A stretch of 37,332 nt of DNA from Rhodanobacter sp. (GTDB taxonomy: Bacteria > Pseudomonadota > Gammaproteobacteria > Xanthomonadales > Rhodanobacteraceae): positions 1 through 37,332 of the forward strand of contig SCRF01000085.1 in assembly GCA_004322005.1 (NCBI GenBank), given 5' to 3'. The notes under the pieces are model-generated. The model worked only from the letters and a program-made list of their open reading frames with translations. It was not told the origin of the DNA and made no database searches. Position numbers and translations under genes: made by a program. The number at the start of each line of letters is the position of its first letter. Position 1 is the stretch's first letter. Positions 18,768-26,221 of this stretch are shown here, piece after piece.

Positions 18768-19867
18768 GTACGTGCACCATGAGTACGTTCGATCACAACG
18801 CCACCAGGTATTCGATGCGGCGGTTCTGGCGGTGCATGCCGTGGCTGGCGGCCTGCCTGTTCTGCGGCCTGGCCTCGGCCGCCATGCTTCCGCTGCGGAT
18901 AGTCCATCGCATCGTGGTCCAGGGCACGGCCCCGGTTCGGGCGATCGTGCCCGGCCCCGGCGGCACGCAGGTCTATGTGGCGAGTGGACGCGAGATCCAG
19001 GTCTACGATGTGGCTACCGGGAACCTGGCCGGCACGCTGCCGCTGCCTGCCCCGGTGCTGGACATGACCGCCGACGAACCTGCCGGCGTGGGCTATGCAG
19101 CGCTCGCGGCGCCGGCGCGGCTGGTGGTGTTCGGGCTGCGTCCGTTGCGCATCACCTCGACCATCAGGCTGACGGACGGCGTGCCCTCGGCACTGCTGCT
19201 GGATGCCGCCAGGCATGCGCTGTATGTGGAAAGTGCGGCCGGCGCCTCGCTGGCGAAATTCGATACAACCAGCGGCAAGCGCGTGGCCGCGTTACGGCTG
19301 CCGGGGGCGCTGCGGCAGATGGCGACGGACGGTCGCGGTACGTTGTACGTGGCCAACATGAGCCACGCCGCGATCGACGCGGTGGATACCGCACGCATGA
19401 CCCGCACCGGAGCGATACCGCTGGACGGTTGCACGGATCCCACCGGGCTGGCGATGGATCCGGTCGGGCGCCGGCTGTTCGTCGCCTGTCGCGATGGCGG
19501 TCGCGCGGTCATCGACACCGACATGGGTTTCGCTTTTCAGCAGCTGCCCGGTAACGTGCAGGGTGCGGTACGCACGGTCTTCGGCTTTCATCCCTTCGGC
19601 GCGAGCAGTTGGAAAGGCGGTGCATTCAGTGCCGGCGAGGCGCCACAGCTCACCGCGATCCGGATGAACGCCTTTATAAGTTACAGCGCGGCCGGCACCT
19701 ATCCGCTGGACGGAAGCTGCGAGTCGCTGGCGCTGGACACCGGTGGCCGCGGCTTGTGGCTGGCGGTGGCGCCCACTTCCGCTGCAGGCAGTCAGGCGGG
19801 TGCGCCGGTCGAGTTGCGGTTGCTGAGTGCAACGGCGTTGAGTGAAGCAGCGGGAGCCTCGAAATGA
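18764..19867 (+). CDS. Exported YncE-like beta-propeller protein (third in window)
   Basis: The product is 367 aa, starting with ATGA overlap on the preceding stop; an ATG at 18779 is an alternative. A signal segment (WLAACLFCGLASAA) ends near residue 40. Blade-like repeats include TQVYVASGREIQVYDVATGN, HALYVESAAGASLAKFD, GTLYVANMSHAAIDAVD and RRLFVACRDGGRAVID. It is more divergent than the propeller at 9447, with a longer loop around the FHPFGASSWKGGAFSAGE segment. It is flanked on both sides by four-base overlaps and so is produced together with the receptor and binding proteins. The ligand is unknown. Confidence 0.83.
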   Translation: MSTCTMSTFDHNATRYSMRRFWRCMPWLAACLFCGLASAAMLPLRIVHRIVVQGTAPVRAIVPGPGGTQVYVASGREIQVYDVATGNLAGTLPLPAPVLDMTADEPAGVGYAALAAPARLVVFGLRPLRITSTIRLTDGVPSALLLDAARHALYVESAAGASLAKFDTTSGKRVAALRLPGALRQMATDGRGTLYVANMSHAAIDAVDTARMTRTGAIPLDGCTDPTGLAMDPVGRRLFVACRDGGRAVIDTDMGFAFQQLPGNVQGAVRTVFGFHPFGASSWKGGAFSAGEAPQLTAIRMNAFISYSAAGTYPLDGSCESLALDTGGRGLWLAVAPTSAAGSQAGAPVELRLLSATALSEAAGASK

Positions 19868-21384
19868 ATCGGCGATTCCATCTCCCCGGCGTCCTCGGCC
19901 GCTGGCTGCTGGCCTTCGGGCTGAGCCTTGCCACCGCGCACGCGGCGATGCTGCCGTGGTCGGCGCTGCGGGGCAAGACGGTGCTGTTCGTGACGGGAAA
20001 CACCCCGGCCGGCGCGCCCAACGACGATGCCCTGGTGCGCCAGCATCTGGAGAAGCTCGGGTTCAAGGTCAGGACCGTCGACGAGTCCGTATCGGCGACC
20101 GCCGCCCGGGGCATCAGCCTCATCGTCATCTCGTCCACGGCCAACGCACACGCGCTGGGGACCAAGTTCGCCGGTACCCCGGTCCCATTGTTTACCTGGA
20201 ACACCTTCGACTATCCGAATCTCGGCATGACAGGGCCGCAGCTGCATCGCGATTTCGGGATCGTCGATCCGACCCAGCATTACGCGGACAGTTTTTCGGT
20301 ACTTTACGGTTACGGCGCGAATACGACCTCGGCCATCAGCAAGGCCGTCGGGCTCAAACCGCAGCTGTTCGGTACGCTGTATCTGGAGCCGGGCACCGTC
20401 GGCTGGGCGCACCCAGGGCCCGGCGGCACCGTCATCGCCTATTTTGACGGGATGGCCGACGACAAGGCGGCGGTCTTTACCTACGAACGCGATGCCAGCC
20501 TGGTGGACGGTCGCGCCGCTCCCGCGCGACGGGTCGGCTTTTATCTGGCGGACGGCAACTTCCATCTGCTCACCGCCGTGCATGGGCCGGCAGCGAAAGA
20601 CCCGCAGTTGCACAGCTGGGCGATCGGGCTGAAGCTGTTCGACGAGGCCATCCGCTGGGCGGCGAGTCAGCCGGCCCCGGTCGCGCCTTACGATCCCGCC
20701 GCACTGAATTCGCGGATCGCACGGGCGGCCCATGGCAGGAAGGTGCTGTTCGTCGAGCGCGTCAACGCCGGCGAGGGACGCGCGGCGGACGAGCACATCG
20801 TCGCGCATCTGCGCAGCCTGGGGTTCGATGTCGCCATCGCCGACCAGACGGATCCGCCGACCCGCGCTGCCGGCATGGATCTGGTGATCATTTCCGGGTC
20901 GTGCTCGAAGTACAAACTGGCCAACAAGTACATCGACGTCAAGGTACCGTTGATTTCTCTGGAAGGCTTGATGTCGGACAGCCTGCATTTTTCCGGCCGC
21001 AATCGTTACGTCGACTACGGCGAGCATGGCGAGGAAAAAGAGAGCGATGATCCGCCCGATAACTACCTGGATATCGTGGGCGCCTGGAATCCCATGGCGG
21101 CGGGTCTGCACCCCGGGCTGGTGAAGTTCACCCATCATCCGGGCATCTTGAAGTGGGCTGCGCCGCTGCCCGACGCGATCGTGATTGCCACACTGCCCAA
21201 TTCGCCCAACGAGCGCGCGATCTTCGGCTACCCCAAAGATGCGGTCATGGCCGACGGCTTCATCGCACCGGCCCGCCGGGTGTTGCTGCCCTTTGACAAC
21301 CCGTCCTTTGACGACCTCACCGCGCAAGGCCGTGCCCTCTTCGACGCCGTCGTGCTGTGGTCGATCGGTGGAGATGGTTCCTGA
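19864..21384 (+). CDS. Exported protein with two tandem flavodoxin-like alpha/beta domains, function unknown
   Basis: The product is 506 aa with a signal peptide of about 28 residues (LLAFGLSLATAHAA). Two related halves follow. The first (about 37-262) begins GKTVLFVTGNTPAGAPNDDALVRQ and contains LIVISSTANAHALGTKF. The second (about 289-503) begins GRKVLFVERVNAGEGRAADEHIV and contains LVIISGSCSKYKLANKY. Each half ends with an AP-ARRVGFYLADGNF or AP-ARRVLLPFDNPSF element. The pattern of an initial beta strand, a helix, and a VDE/DQT strand suggests a flavodoxin- or ThuA-like Rossmann fold, seen in some secreted bacterial proteins. I recognise no catalytic triad. ATGA overlap with the previous gene ties it to the receptor block. 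Confidence 0.8.
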   Translation: MNRRFHLPGVLGRWLLAFGLSLATAHAAMLPWSALRGKTVLFVTGNTPAGAPNDDALVRQHLEKLGFKVRTVDESVSATAARGISLIVISSTANAHALGTKFAGTPVPLFTWNTFDYPNLGMTGPQLHRDFGIVDPTQHYADSFSVLYGYGANTTSAISKAVGLKPQLFGTLYLEPGTVGWAHPGPGGTVIAYFDGMADDKAAVFTYERDASLVDGRAAPARRVGFYLADGNFHLLTAVHGPAAKDPQLHSWAIGLKLFDEAIRWAASQPAPVAPYDPAALNSRIARAAHGRKVLFVERVNAGEGRAADEHIVAHLRSLGFDVAIADQTDPPTRAAGMDLVIISGSCSKYKLANKYIDVKVPLISLEGLMSDSLHFSGRNRYVDYGEHGEEKESDDPPDNYLDIVGAWNPMAAGLHPGLVKFTHHPGILKWAAPLPDAIVIATLPNSPNERAIFGYPKDAVMADGFIAPARRVLLPFDNPSFDDLTAQGRALFDAVVLWSIGGDGS

Positions 21385-21385
21385 A

Positions 21386-23491
21386 ATGAGGGCCCGCGTT
21401 TGCCGCACTGGTGTCGTCGATGCGGTTGGCAAGGGGCTTGGTGCGATCTTCCGTTTCAGGCGCAAGGCGATGGCATCGCCAGCACGAGCGATCGTGGCCG
21501 CGCTTCTGCTCGGCCTCTGTCCGGGCGATGCAGTGCATGCTTCGGTAGAGCAGGCAGCGTCCGCGACCGTCGGCGCAGACGGCTTGCGTTGTCTGGGCGC
21601 CAGCACGATGCAGCCGCTGGTCGCGGCATGGGCGAATGCGTTTCAGGCAAGGCGGCTTCGGGCAGGGCAGCCCCGGGCGTCGATCCACGTAGCCGATACC
21701 ACGCGCTACTCGGCCGCTGGCGTCGCTGCCGTCCGCGCCGGTCGCGCGAACTGCGTCACCTTCGCGCGCGAACCGTTCCCGGCGGAATCGGCCGCATTCA
21801 AGAGCATGCCGGAGCGTGCGCCGATCGTCGTTCCGGTGGCGGGCGGGAGCTATGCAACGCCGCATGGAACTTTCGCGATCGCGATTTACGTGAACCGCGC
21901 CAACCCGCTGCATGGCCTGACCGTGGCGCAGCTGTCGGCGGTGTTCTCCGGCGAACCGGTGGCGGGCGGGCATCAACCACTGCGGACGTGGGGGCAGCTT
22001 GGGCTGCGCGGGCGCTGGGCGAGGCGGCCCATCCATGTCTACGGCATGACGCCGCAACGCGCATCCGGCAACCCGCCGGGTATCGTCAATTTTCTGGATC
22101 GGCGCGTCCTGGGCGCACGTCCGTGGCGCAAGGACCTGCGCGTACAAGTCGATGCGCACGGGCTGAGCGCACTGGCCGCCGTCGTGCGGCAGGTGAGCCT
22201 GGATCCGGATGGCATCGGCTACAGCGGCTTCGGCTACGCCACGAAATCCGTGAACGCCATTGCGCTGTCGGTCGGGCACGGCGCGCCATTCGTGGCAGGC
22301 ACGCCGACCAGCGTGGCCTCGGGCCGCTATGCGCTTGCCAGAAAGATCTATCTCGGCCTGCCACGAACCGGCACGGGCGGACTGACGCCGCTGGCCTGCA
22401 ACTTCCTGTCCTTCATCCTGGGAGCCGACGGACAGCGCCTGATCGGGCAGGACCGGATGCACTTCGATCCGCTCACCGCCCGGCAGCACAGCGCAGTCCG
22501 CCGCCTTCTGGCGCAGGATCACCTTTGCGATCCGCCGATGCGCACGAAGAGCACCGGGAGGTCGCCTCCGCATCAAGCCTATGTCACCAGCAGCGGCGCG
22601 ATCCGCATCGTCGGCTACAACGACATGCGCTGGATGCTCGAAGCACTGGATCGGCGGTTCGGCGCGATGCATCCCGGCATCCACTTTGATCTCGTACTCA
22701 AGGGAACCCGGACGGCGCCAGCGGCACTCGCCGCAGGCAGCAGCCTGTTCGCGCCGATGGGTGCCGAATTCACCGATCAGGCGCTGCGCCAGTATCGCCG
22801 GCGGGTGGGCGCGGACCCGCTGCGCTTTCGCGTGGCGCACGCCGCGCTCGACCCGCGCGCGCGCTCCTCGCCGCTGGCGATCTATGTGAATCCGGCCAAT
22901 CCGCTGCGCACGATCAGCATGCGCCAGCTGCGCGCCATCTTCACTTCGCCGGGGCGGCTGGCCGAGGGCGCGCAGCTGGGCCTGGGCGGCGCCTGGGCGC
23001 ACTGGCGCATCCGGCCGTGCGGGCTCGCCGCGGGTACCGCGCTGGGCGTGTTCATGCGCCGGCACCACTTCGGTGGCGCGGGCTACGTGGACGGCTACCG
23101 CGGATTTCGCGAATCGGCGGCGGTCATGCGCCATGTAGCGGCCGATCCCGCGGCGCTGTGTTTCGCCGACCTCAATCAGGCCAACCCGGGGGTGCGTGTG
23201 GTGGGTATCCGGCTGCCCGCCGGTGCAGGAGTGTCGCGCGGATCGCGGCAGGACATCGTCTCCGGGCGCTACCCGCTGGATCGCCATCTTTACGTCTATC
23301 TGCGCGCGCCAGCAGCGGGCGATCCGCTGGCCTGCGCCTACCTGGCCCTGATGCTCTCCGCGCAGGGCCAGCGCATCATCGCGGCGGCCGCGCCGGGCTA
23401 CCTGCCGCTGAGTGACGCGGAGCGCGCCTCCGAACGCCGGCGCCTCGCCGGCTGCAGCCAGCCAGTGATGAAGTCGCCTTCATCGTTGTAG
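21386..23491 (+). CDS. Tandem PstS-like binding protein (two domains in one chain)
   Basis: The product is 701 aa, starting one base after the preceding stop; ATGs at 21374 and 21470 are alternatives, the last placing the signal peptide (ARAIVAALLLGLCPGDAVHA) closest to the N-terminus. Two PstS-like halves are visible. Domain 1 (about 65-375) has CLGASTMQPLVAAWANAF, PVAGGSYATPHG, NPLHGLTVAQLSAVFSG and TWGQLGLRGRWARRPIHVYG. Domain 2 (about 404-680) has RIVGYNDMRWMLEALDRRF, NPANPLRTISMRQLRAIFT and LGLGGAWAHWRIRPCGL. Domain 2 has lost several of the ligand-loop residues seen in domain 1 and in the protein at 17562, so it may be structural. It is the last gene of the coupled block. Confidence 0.83.
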   Translation: MRARVCRTGVVDAVGKGLGAIFRFRRKAMASPARAIVAALLLGLCPGDAVHASVEQAASATVGADGLRCLGASTMQPLVAAWANAFQARRLRAGQPRASIHVADTTRYSAAGVAAVRAGRANCVTFAREPFPAESAAFKSMPERAPIVVPVAGGSYATPHGTFAIAIYVNRANPLHGLTVAQLSAVFSGEPVAGGHQPLRTWGQLGLRGRWARRPIHVYGMTPQRASGNPPGIVNFLDRRVLGARPWRKDLRVQVDAHGLSALAAVVRQVSLDPDGIGYSGFGYATKSVNAIALSVGHGAPFVAGTPTSVASGRYALARKIYLGLPRTGTGGLTPLACNFLSFILGADGQRLIGQDRMHFDPLTARQHSAVRRLLAQDHLCDPPMRTKSTGRSPPHQAYVTSSGAIRIVGYNDMRWMLEALDRRFGAMHPGIHFDLVLKGTRTAPAALAAGSSLFAPMGAEFTDQALRQYRRRVGADPLRFRVAHAALDPRARSSPLAIYVNPANPLRTISMRQLRAIFTSPGRLAEGAQLGLGGAWAHWRIRPCGLAAGTALGVFMRRHHFGGAGYVDGYRGFRESAAVMRHVAADPAALCFADLNQANPGVRVVGIRLPAGAGVSRGSRQDIVSGRYPLDRHLYVYLRAPAAGDPLACAYLALMLSAQGQRIIAAAAPGYLPLSDAERASERRRLAGCSQPVMKSPSSL

Positions 23492-23515
23492 ATGCACCGG
23501 ACATTGCGCTATGGT
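23486..23515 (+). promoter_or_regulatory. Candidate promoter of the sulfur operon
   Basis: TTGTAG (23486-23491) and TATGGT (23510-23515) are separated by 18 bases. The spacer and its downstream edge contain a perfect dyad ATGCACC-N14-GGTGCAT (23492-23498 and 23513-23519) embracing the -10 element. A transcript would start close to 23522, at the edge of the operator-like palindrome. Confidence 0.5.
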
Positions 23516-23523
23516 GCATTTCG

Positions 23524-23542
23524 CACACTTCAGTGAAATGTG
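23524..23542. promoter_or_regulatory. Operator-like palindrome CACA-N-TTCA-N-TGAA-N-TGTG
   Basis: This is a 19-base dyad whose eight outer and eight inner positions are all symmetric around base 23533. TTCA/TGAA half-sites are common in ArsR/SmtB-family operators. It lies immediately downstream of the candidate -10 and nine bases before the regulator's ATG, an ideal place for autorepression. Confidence 0.65.
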
Positions 23543-23551
23543 GAATCAACG

Positions 23552-24436
23552 ATGCGCAAAGCTGCCGCCATGCATGCCCGCGCTGTCGAGACGGCGCGGC
23601 TGCTGCGCGCGCTGGGCAACGCGCGGCGGCTGCTGATCCTGTGCCGCCTGTTCACCCGTGGCGAAGCCAGCGCCGGCCAGCTGGCCGAGGAGCTGGGTCT
23701 GGGGCTGTCGGCGCTGTCGCAGCACCTGGGCTTGATGCGCACCGAGGGCCTGCTCGGCCAGCGCCGGCACGGCCGCCAGCTGTTCTACCGCATCAGCGAA
23801 TCCGCGTCGGGGCAACTGCCGCGGCTGCTCGCCAGCATCTGCAGCGAGGTTCCGCTGCCCACCCCCGAAACAGGAGATGACCCGATGAAACCGATCACCA
23901 TGTTGGCCGCCGTGCTGGGCCTCAGCGTTGCCGCCAGCGCGGGCGTACGCGCCGCGGACGGCTTCTGGCAGACCCCGACGATCCAGGGTGCCGGCAAGAT
24001 GCATGCACTGCCGAAGGCGGCCTACCAGCCTGACGCCAAGGCCACCTACAAGGTGGTGTTCGGGCTCACCGGCGCGGCCGCCAAGCCCGACCAGGTCAGC
24101 CCGGGGCTGGAACGGGTGGCGCGTGCGGTGAACCTGTATGTGCACGCCGGCGTGCCGCTGAAGCACCTGCACTTCGTGGCGATCGCCTACGGTGCGGCCA
24201 CCGCGATCGCGCTGGACGATGCCCACTACCAGAAGCAGTACGGCGTGCCCAACCCCAACCTGCCGGTGATCGAGCAGTTGCGCAAGGCCGGCGTCGACGT
24301 CGCCGTGTGCGGGCAGGCGGTGGCCGAGCACGAGTACCAGTACGACTGGATCGACAAGCACGTGACGCTGGCGCTGTCGGCGCTTACCACCATCTCCGAG
24401 CTGCAGCAGAAGGGCTATGCCCTGGTGCCGCTCTGA
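23552..24436 (+). CDS. SqrR/BigR-type ArsR-family regulator, continuous in frame with an exported DsrE domain
   Basis: The open frame encodes 294 aa. Residues 1-100 are an ArsR winged helix (LLRALGNARRLLILCRLF, AGQLAEELGLGLSALSQHLGLMRTEGLL, RRHGRQLFYRI). Cys31 and Cys97 are 66 residues apart, exactly the spacing of the redox pair in SqrR (C41/C107) and BigR (C42/C108), which repress sulfide genes until persulfide links the two thiols. No stop follows: the frame runs on through Met112 into a signal peptide and a DsrE domain. A GTG at 23540 could extend the N-terminus but falls in the operator. The product may be a membrane-anchored fusion, or the regulator may have lost its stop; a +1 frame would stop at 23878-23880. 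Regulator identity is strong; the state of the fusion is uncertain. Confidence 0.82.
   Translation: MRKAAAMHARAVETARLLRALGNARRLLILCRLFTRGEASAGQLAEELGLGLSALSQHLGLMRTEGLLGQRRHGRQLFYRISESASGQLPRLLASICSEVPLPTPETGDDPMKPITMLAAVLGLSVAASAGVRAADGFWQTPTIQGAGKMHALPKAAYQPDAKATYKVVFGLTGAAAKPDQVSPGLERVARAVNLYVHAGVPLKHLHFVAIAYGAATAIALDDAHYQKQYGVPNPNLPVIEQLRKAGVDVAVCGQAVAEHEYQYDWIDKHVTLALSALTTISELQQKGYALVPL
23885..24436 (+). CDS. Exported DsrE-family protein (internal start in the same frame)
   Basis: A separate start at ATG 23885 is likely because GGAG lies about ten bases upstream and a signal peptide begins there (MKPITMLAAVLGLSVAASAG, cleaved near residue 24). The 183-aa product has the DsrE-like alpha/beta fold with YKVVFGLTG, VARAVNLYVHAGVPL and VDVAVCGQAVAEHEY; Cys142 sits where DsrE-family proteins carry a persulfide-bearing cysteine. 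It is probably a periplasmic sulfur carrier or trap acting with the cytochromes downstream. It overlaps the regulator entry entirely in frame, so this entry is either an alternative translation product or the C-terminal domain of a fusion. Confidence 0.78.
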   Translation: MKPITMLAAVLGLSVAASAGVRAADGFWQTPTIQGAGKMHALPKAAYQPDAKATYKVVFGLTGAAAKPDQVSPGLERVARAVNLYVHAGVPLKHLHFVAIAYGAATAIALDDAHYQKQYGVPNPNLPVIEQLRKAGVDVAVCGQAVAEHEYQYDWIDKHVTLALSALTTISELQQKGYALVPL

Positions 24437-24502
24437 TTCCACATGCCAATGCGCATTCAGCAAGACGGGATTCTTTGAGCGAACTGCCAAAGCGTTCGGG
24501 CT

Positions 24503-24530
24503 CGTCATTCCCGCTTTCGCGGGAATGACG
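24503..24530. repeat. CGTCATTCCCGC hairpin repeat
   Basis: Perfect 12-base arms (CGTCATTCCCGC and complement) surround TTTC. This is a very common dispersed palindrome of proteobacterial genomes. It lies in the 152-base gap between the DsrE and solute-binding genes, which otherwise holds only the ribosome-binding site of the next gene. It may dampen or stabilise the polycistronic mRNA. Confidence 0.85.
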
Positions 24531-24588
24531 ACCTGAAAATTCTGGATGTTTGATCGCAATTTCGTATCCGGCCTGGGTGGAGATCACT

Positions 24589-25533
24589 ATGCACAAGACA
24601 CGATTTCGCCGGCGCGGACTGGCGCTGGCGCTGATGACGGCGGTGATCGGCAGCGCCTCGGCGGCTGACCGGCCCGACTACCTGCCGCCGTGGAATCCTC
24701 CGACATCCGGTGGCGTGCAGTTCAGCGCACCGCCGGTGGACGCCATCGCCGATCTGCACGGCGACATCGTCGATCCGCAGCTGACGGTGTTTTTCGCCGG
24801 CAACCAGTTCATGGTGGTGCACGACCTGCTGGCGGCGTTCCGGCACGCCTATCCGCAATACCAGCGCATCTTTGTCGAAACGCTGCCGCCGGGCATCCTG
24901 GCCAAGCAGATCGAGACCGGCGCGCTGGTGATGGGCAACCTGCGCATCGCGCTGAAGCCGGACGTCTTTACCGCCGGAAAGGCCTCGATCGCCGCGCACC
25001 AGAAGCGGCACGGCTGGTTTGCCGACACCTACGACTACGCGCGCAACCCGCTCGCGATCCTGGTCGCGCAGGGCAATCCGAAAGGCATCCACAGCCTGGC
25101 CGATCTCGGCCGCCCGGATGTGCGCGTGAGCATGCCGAACCCGGCGTGGGAGGGCATCGCACGGCAGATCGAGGCCAGCTACCGCAAGGCTGGCGGCCAG
25201 GCGCTGGATACCACGATCATGCACACCAAGCTGGCCGACGGCAGCACGTTTCTCACCCGCATCCATCACCGGCAGACCCCACTGCGTGTGCTGCAGGGGG
25301 AGTCCGACGCCGGCGTGGTGTGGTCGACCGAGGCGTACTTCCAGCAGCAGATCCTGCATCATCCGGTGCAGACGGTGGCGATCCCGGCCGCGCAGAACAG
25401 CATGGCCACCTACACCGCCGCGCGCATGAAGGATGCGCCGCACGCGCAGGCCGCGAAGGATTTCCTCGCCTTCATGCAGACCCCGGCGGCGCAGGCGATC
25501 TACCGCAAGTACGACTTCCTGCCACCGCACTGA
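24589..25533 (+). CDS. Orphan periplasmic solute-binding protein, ModA-like type II fold
   Basis: The product is 314 aa with a signal peptide (LALALMTAVIGSASAA, cleaved near residue 26). GGAG lies seven bases upstream of the ATG at 24589, so an upstream in-frame ATG at 24550 is rejected. The mature protein has the type II binding-protein pattern: LTVFFAGNQFMVVHDLLAAF, GALVMGNLRIAL, ARNPLAILVAQGNPKGIHSLADLGRP, VRVSMPNPAWEGIARQIE, GESDAGVVWSTEAYF, and a C-terminal AAKDFLAFMQTPAAQAIYRKYDF. This resembles molybdate/sulfate-type binding proteins. No permease or ATPase follows; cytochromes do. A sulfur oxyanion such as thiosulfate is a reasonable guess for the ligand, by context only. Confidence 0.85.
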   Translation: MHKTRFRRRGLALALMTAVIGSASAADRPDYLPPWNPPTSGGVQFSAPPVDAIADLHGDIVDPQLTVFFAGNQFMVVHDLLAAFRHAYPQYQRIFVETLPPGILAKQIETGALVMGNLRIALKPDVFTAGKASIAAHQKRHGWFADTYDYARNPLAILVAQGNPKGIHSLADLGRPDVRVSMPNPAWEGIARQIEASYRKAGGQALDTTIMHTKLADGSTFLTRIHHRQTPLRVLQGESDAGVVWSTEAYFQQQILHHPVQTVAIPAAQNSMATYTAARMKDAPHAQAAKDFLAFMQTPAAQAIYRKYDFLPPH

Positions 25534-25543
25534 GGCGCACGGC

Positions 25544-26221
25544 ATGATCTTCGCTCATCGCGTGATGCACGTACCGTGGTCTCTGCTGCTGCTCCTGTTG
25601 CTGGTGTCGGCACCGAGCGCCTGGGCGATCGACGCCGCTGCCATCGCGCAGCAGGGCAATGGCCGCGGCGCGCCGGCGTGCCAGACCTGCCACGGCGCGG
25701 ATGGCGCGGGCCAGGCGGCGGCGGGATTTCCGCGGCTGGCGGGCCTGAATGCGGCCTACCTGCACAAGCAACTGGACGATCTGGCCAGCGGCGCCCGCGG
25801 CAGCGCGGTGATGCAGCCCATTGCCACCGCGCTGAGCGAAGCGGAGCGCACGGCGATGGCCGGCTATTACAGCGCGCTGCCGATCCCCGCCGCGCTGGCT
25901 CGACCCGGCACGCCGATGCCGGCGACCGACAGCGTGGGCGCGCAGCTGGCCCTGCGCGGCCGGTGGTCGCAGCAGGTGCCGGCCTGCGTGCAGTGCCACG
26001 GCCCCGACGGCGTCGGCGTGGGCGGCCACTTTCCGCCGCTGGCGGGGCAGTCGGCCACCTATATCGCGGCGCAGCTGAAGGCATGGCAGCAGGGCACGCG
26101 CCACAACGATCCGCTGCAGCTGATGCAGCACATCAGCCACGCGCTGAGCGAACAGGACATCGCCGCGGTCGCCGGCTGGTTTGCGGCGCAGCCGCTGTCG
26201 GCAGCGGGAGGAACGCCATGA
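25544..26221 (+). CDS. tsdB: Dihaem cytochrome c4-type, probable TsdA partner
   Basis: The product is 225 aa. A signal peptide (PWSLLLLLLLVSAPSAWA) leads to two similar cytochrome c domains with haem motifs C46-QT-C49-H50 and C148-VQ-C151-H152. Likely axial methionines are Met90 and Met194 in the GSAVMQPIA and LQLMQHIS segments. FPRLAGLNAAYLHKQL and FPPLAGQSATYIAAQL mark the c4 repeat. The ATG at 25565 is an alternative start. The stop overlaps the TsdA start (ATGA). In known tsdBA pairs this dihaem protein takes electrons from thiosulfate dehydrogenase and passes them on to a terminal oxidase. The name is assigned by fold and position. Confidence 0.87.
   Translation: MIFAHRVMHVPWSLLLLLLLVSAPSAWAIDAAAIAQQGNGRGAPACQTCHGADGAGQAAAGFPRLAGLNAAYLHKQLDDLASGARGSAVMQPIATALSEAERTAMAGYYSALPIPAALARPGTPMPATDSVGAQLALRGRWSQQVPACVQCHGPDGVGVGGHFPPLAGQSATYIAAQLKAWQQGTRHNDPLQLMQHISHALSEQDIAAVAGWFAAQPLSAAGGTP

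Noticed and set aside
21317-23287. A 656-codon minus-strand open frame opposite the tandem PstS-like gene (and similar ones at 7551-9104, 11575-13155, 15748-16860, 19792-21606)
   Set aside because: Low-information Arg/His/Ala-rich translations with no motifs, opposite genes with clear signal peptides and conserved domains.
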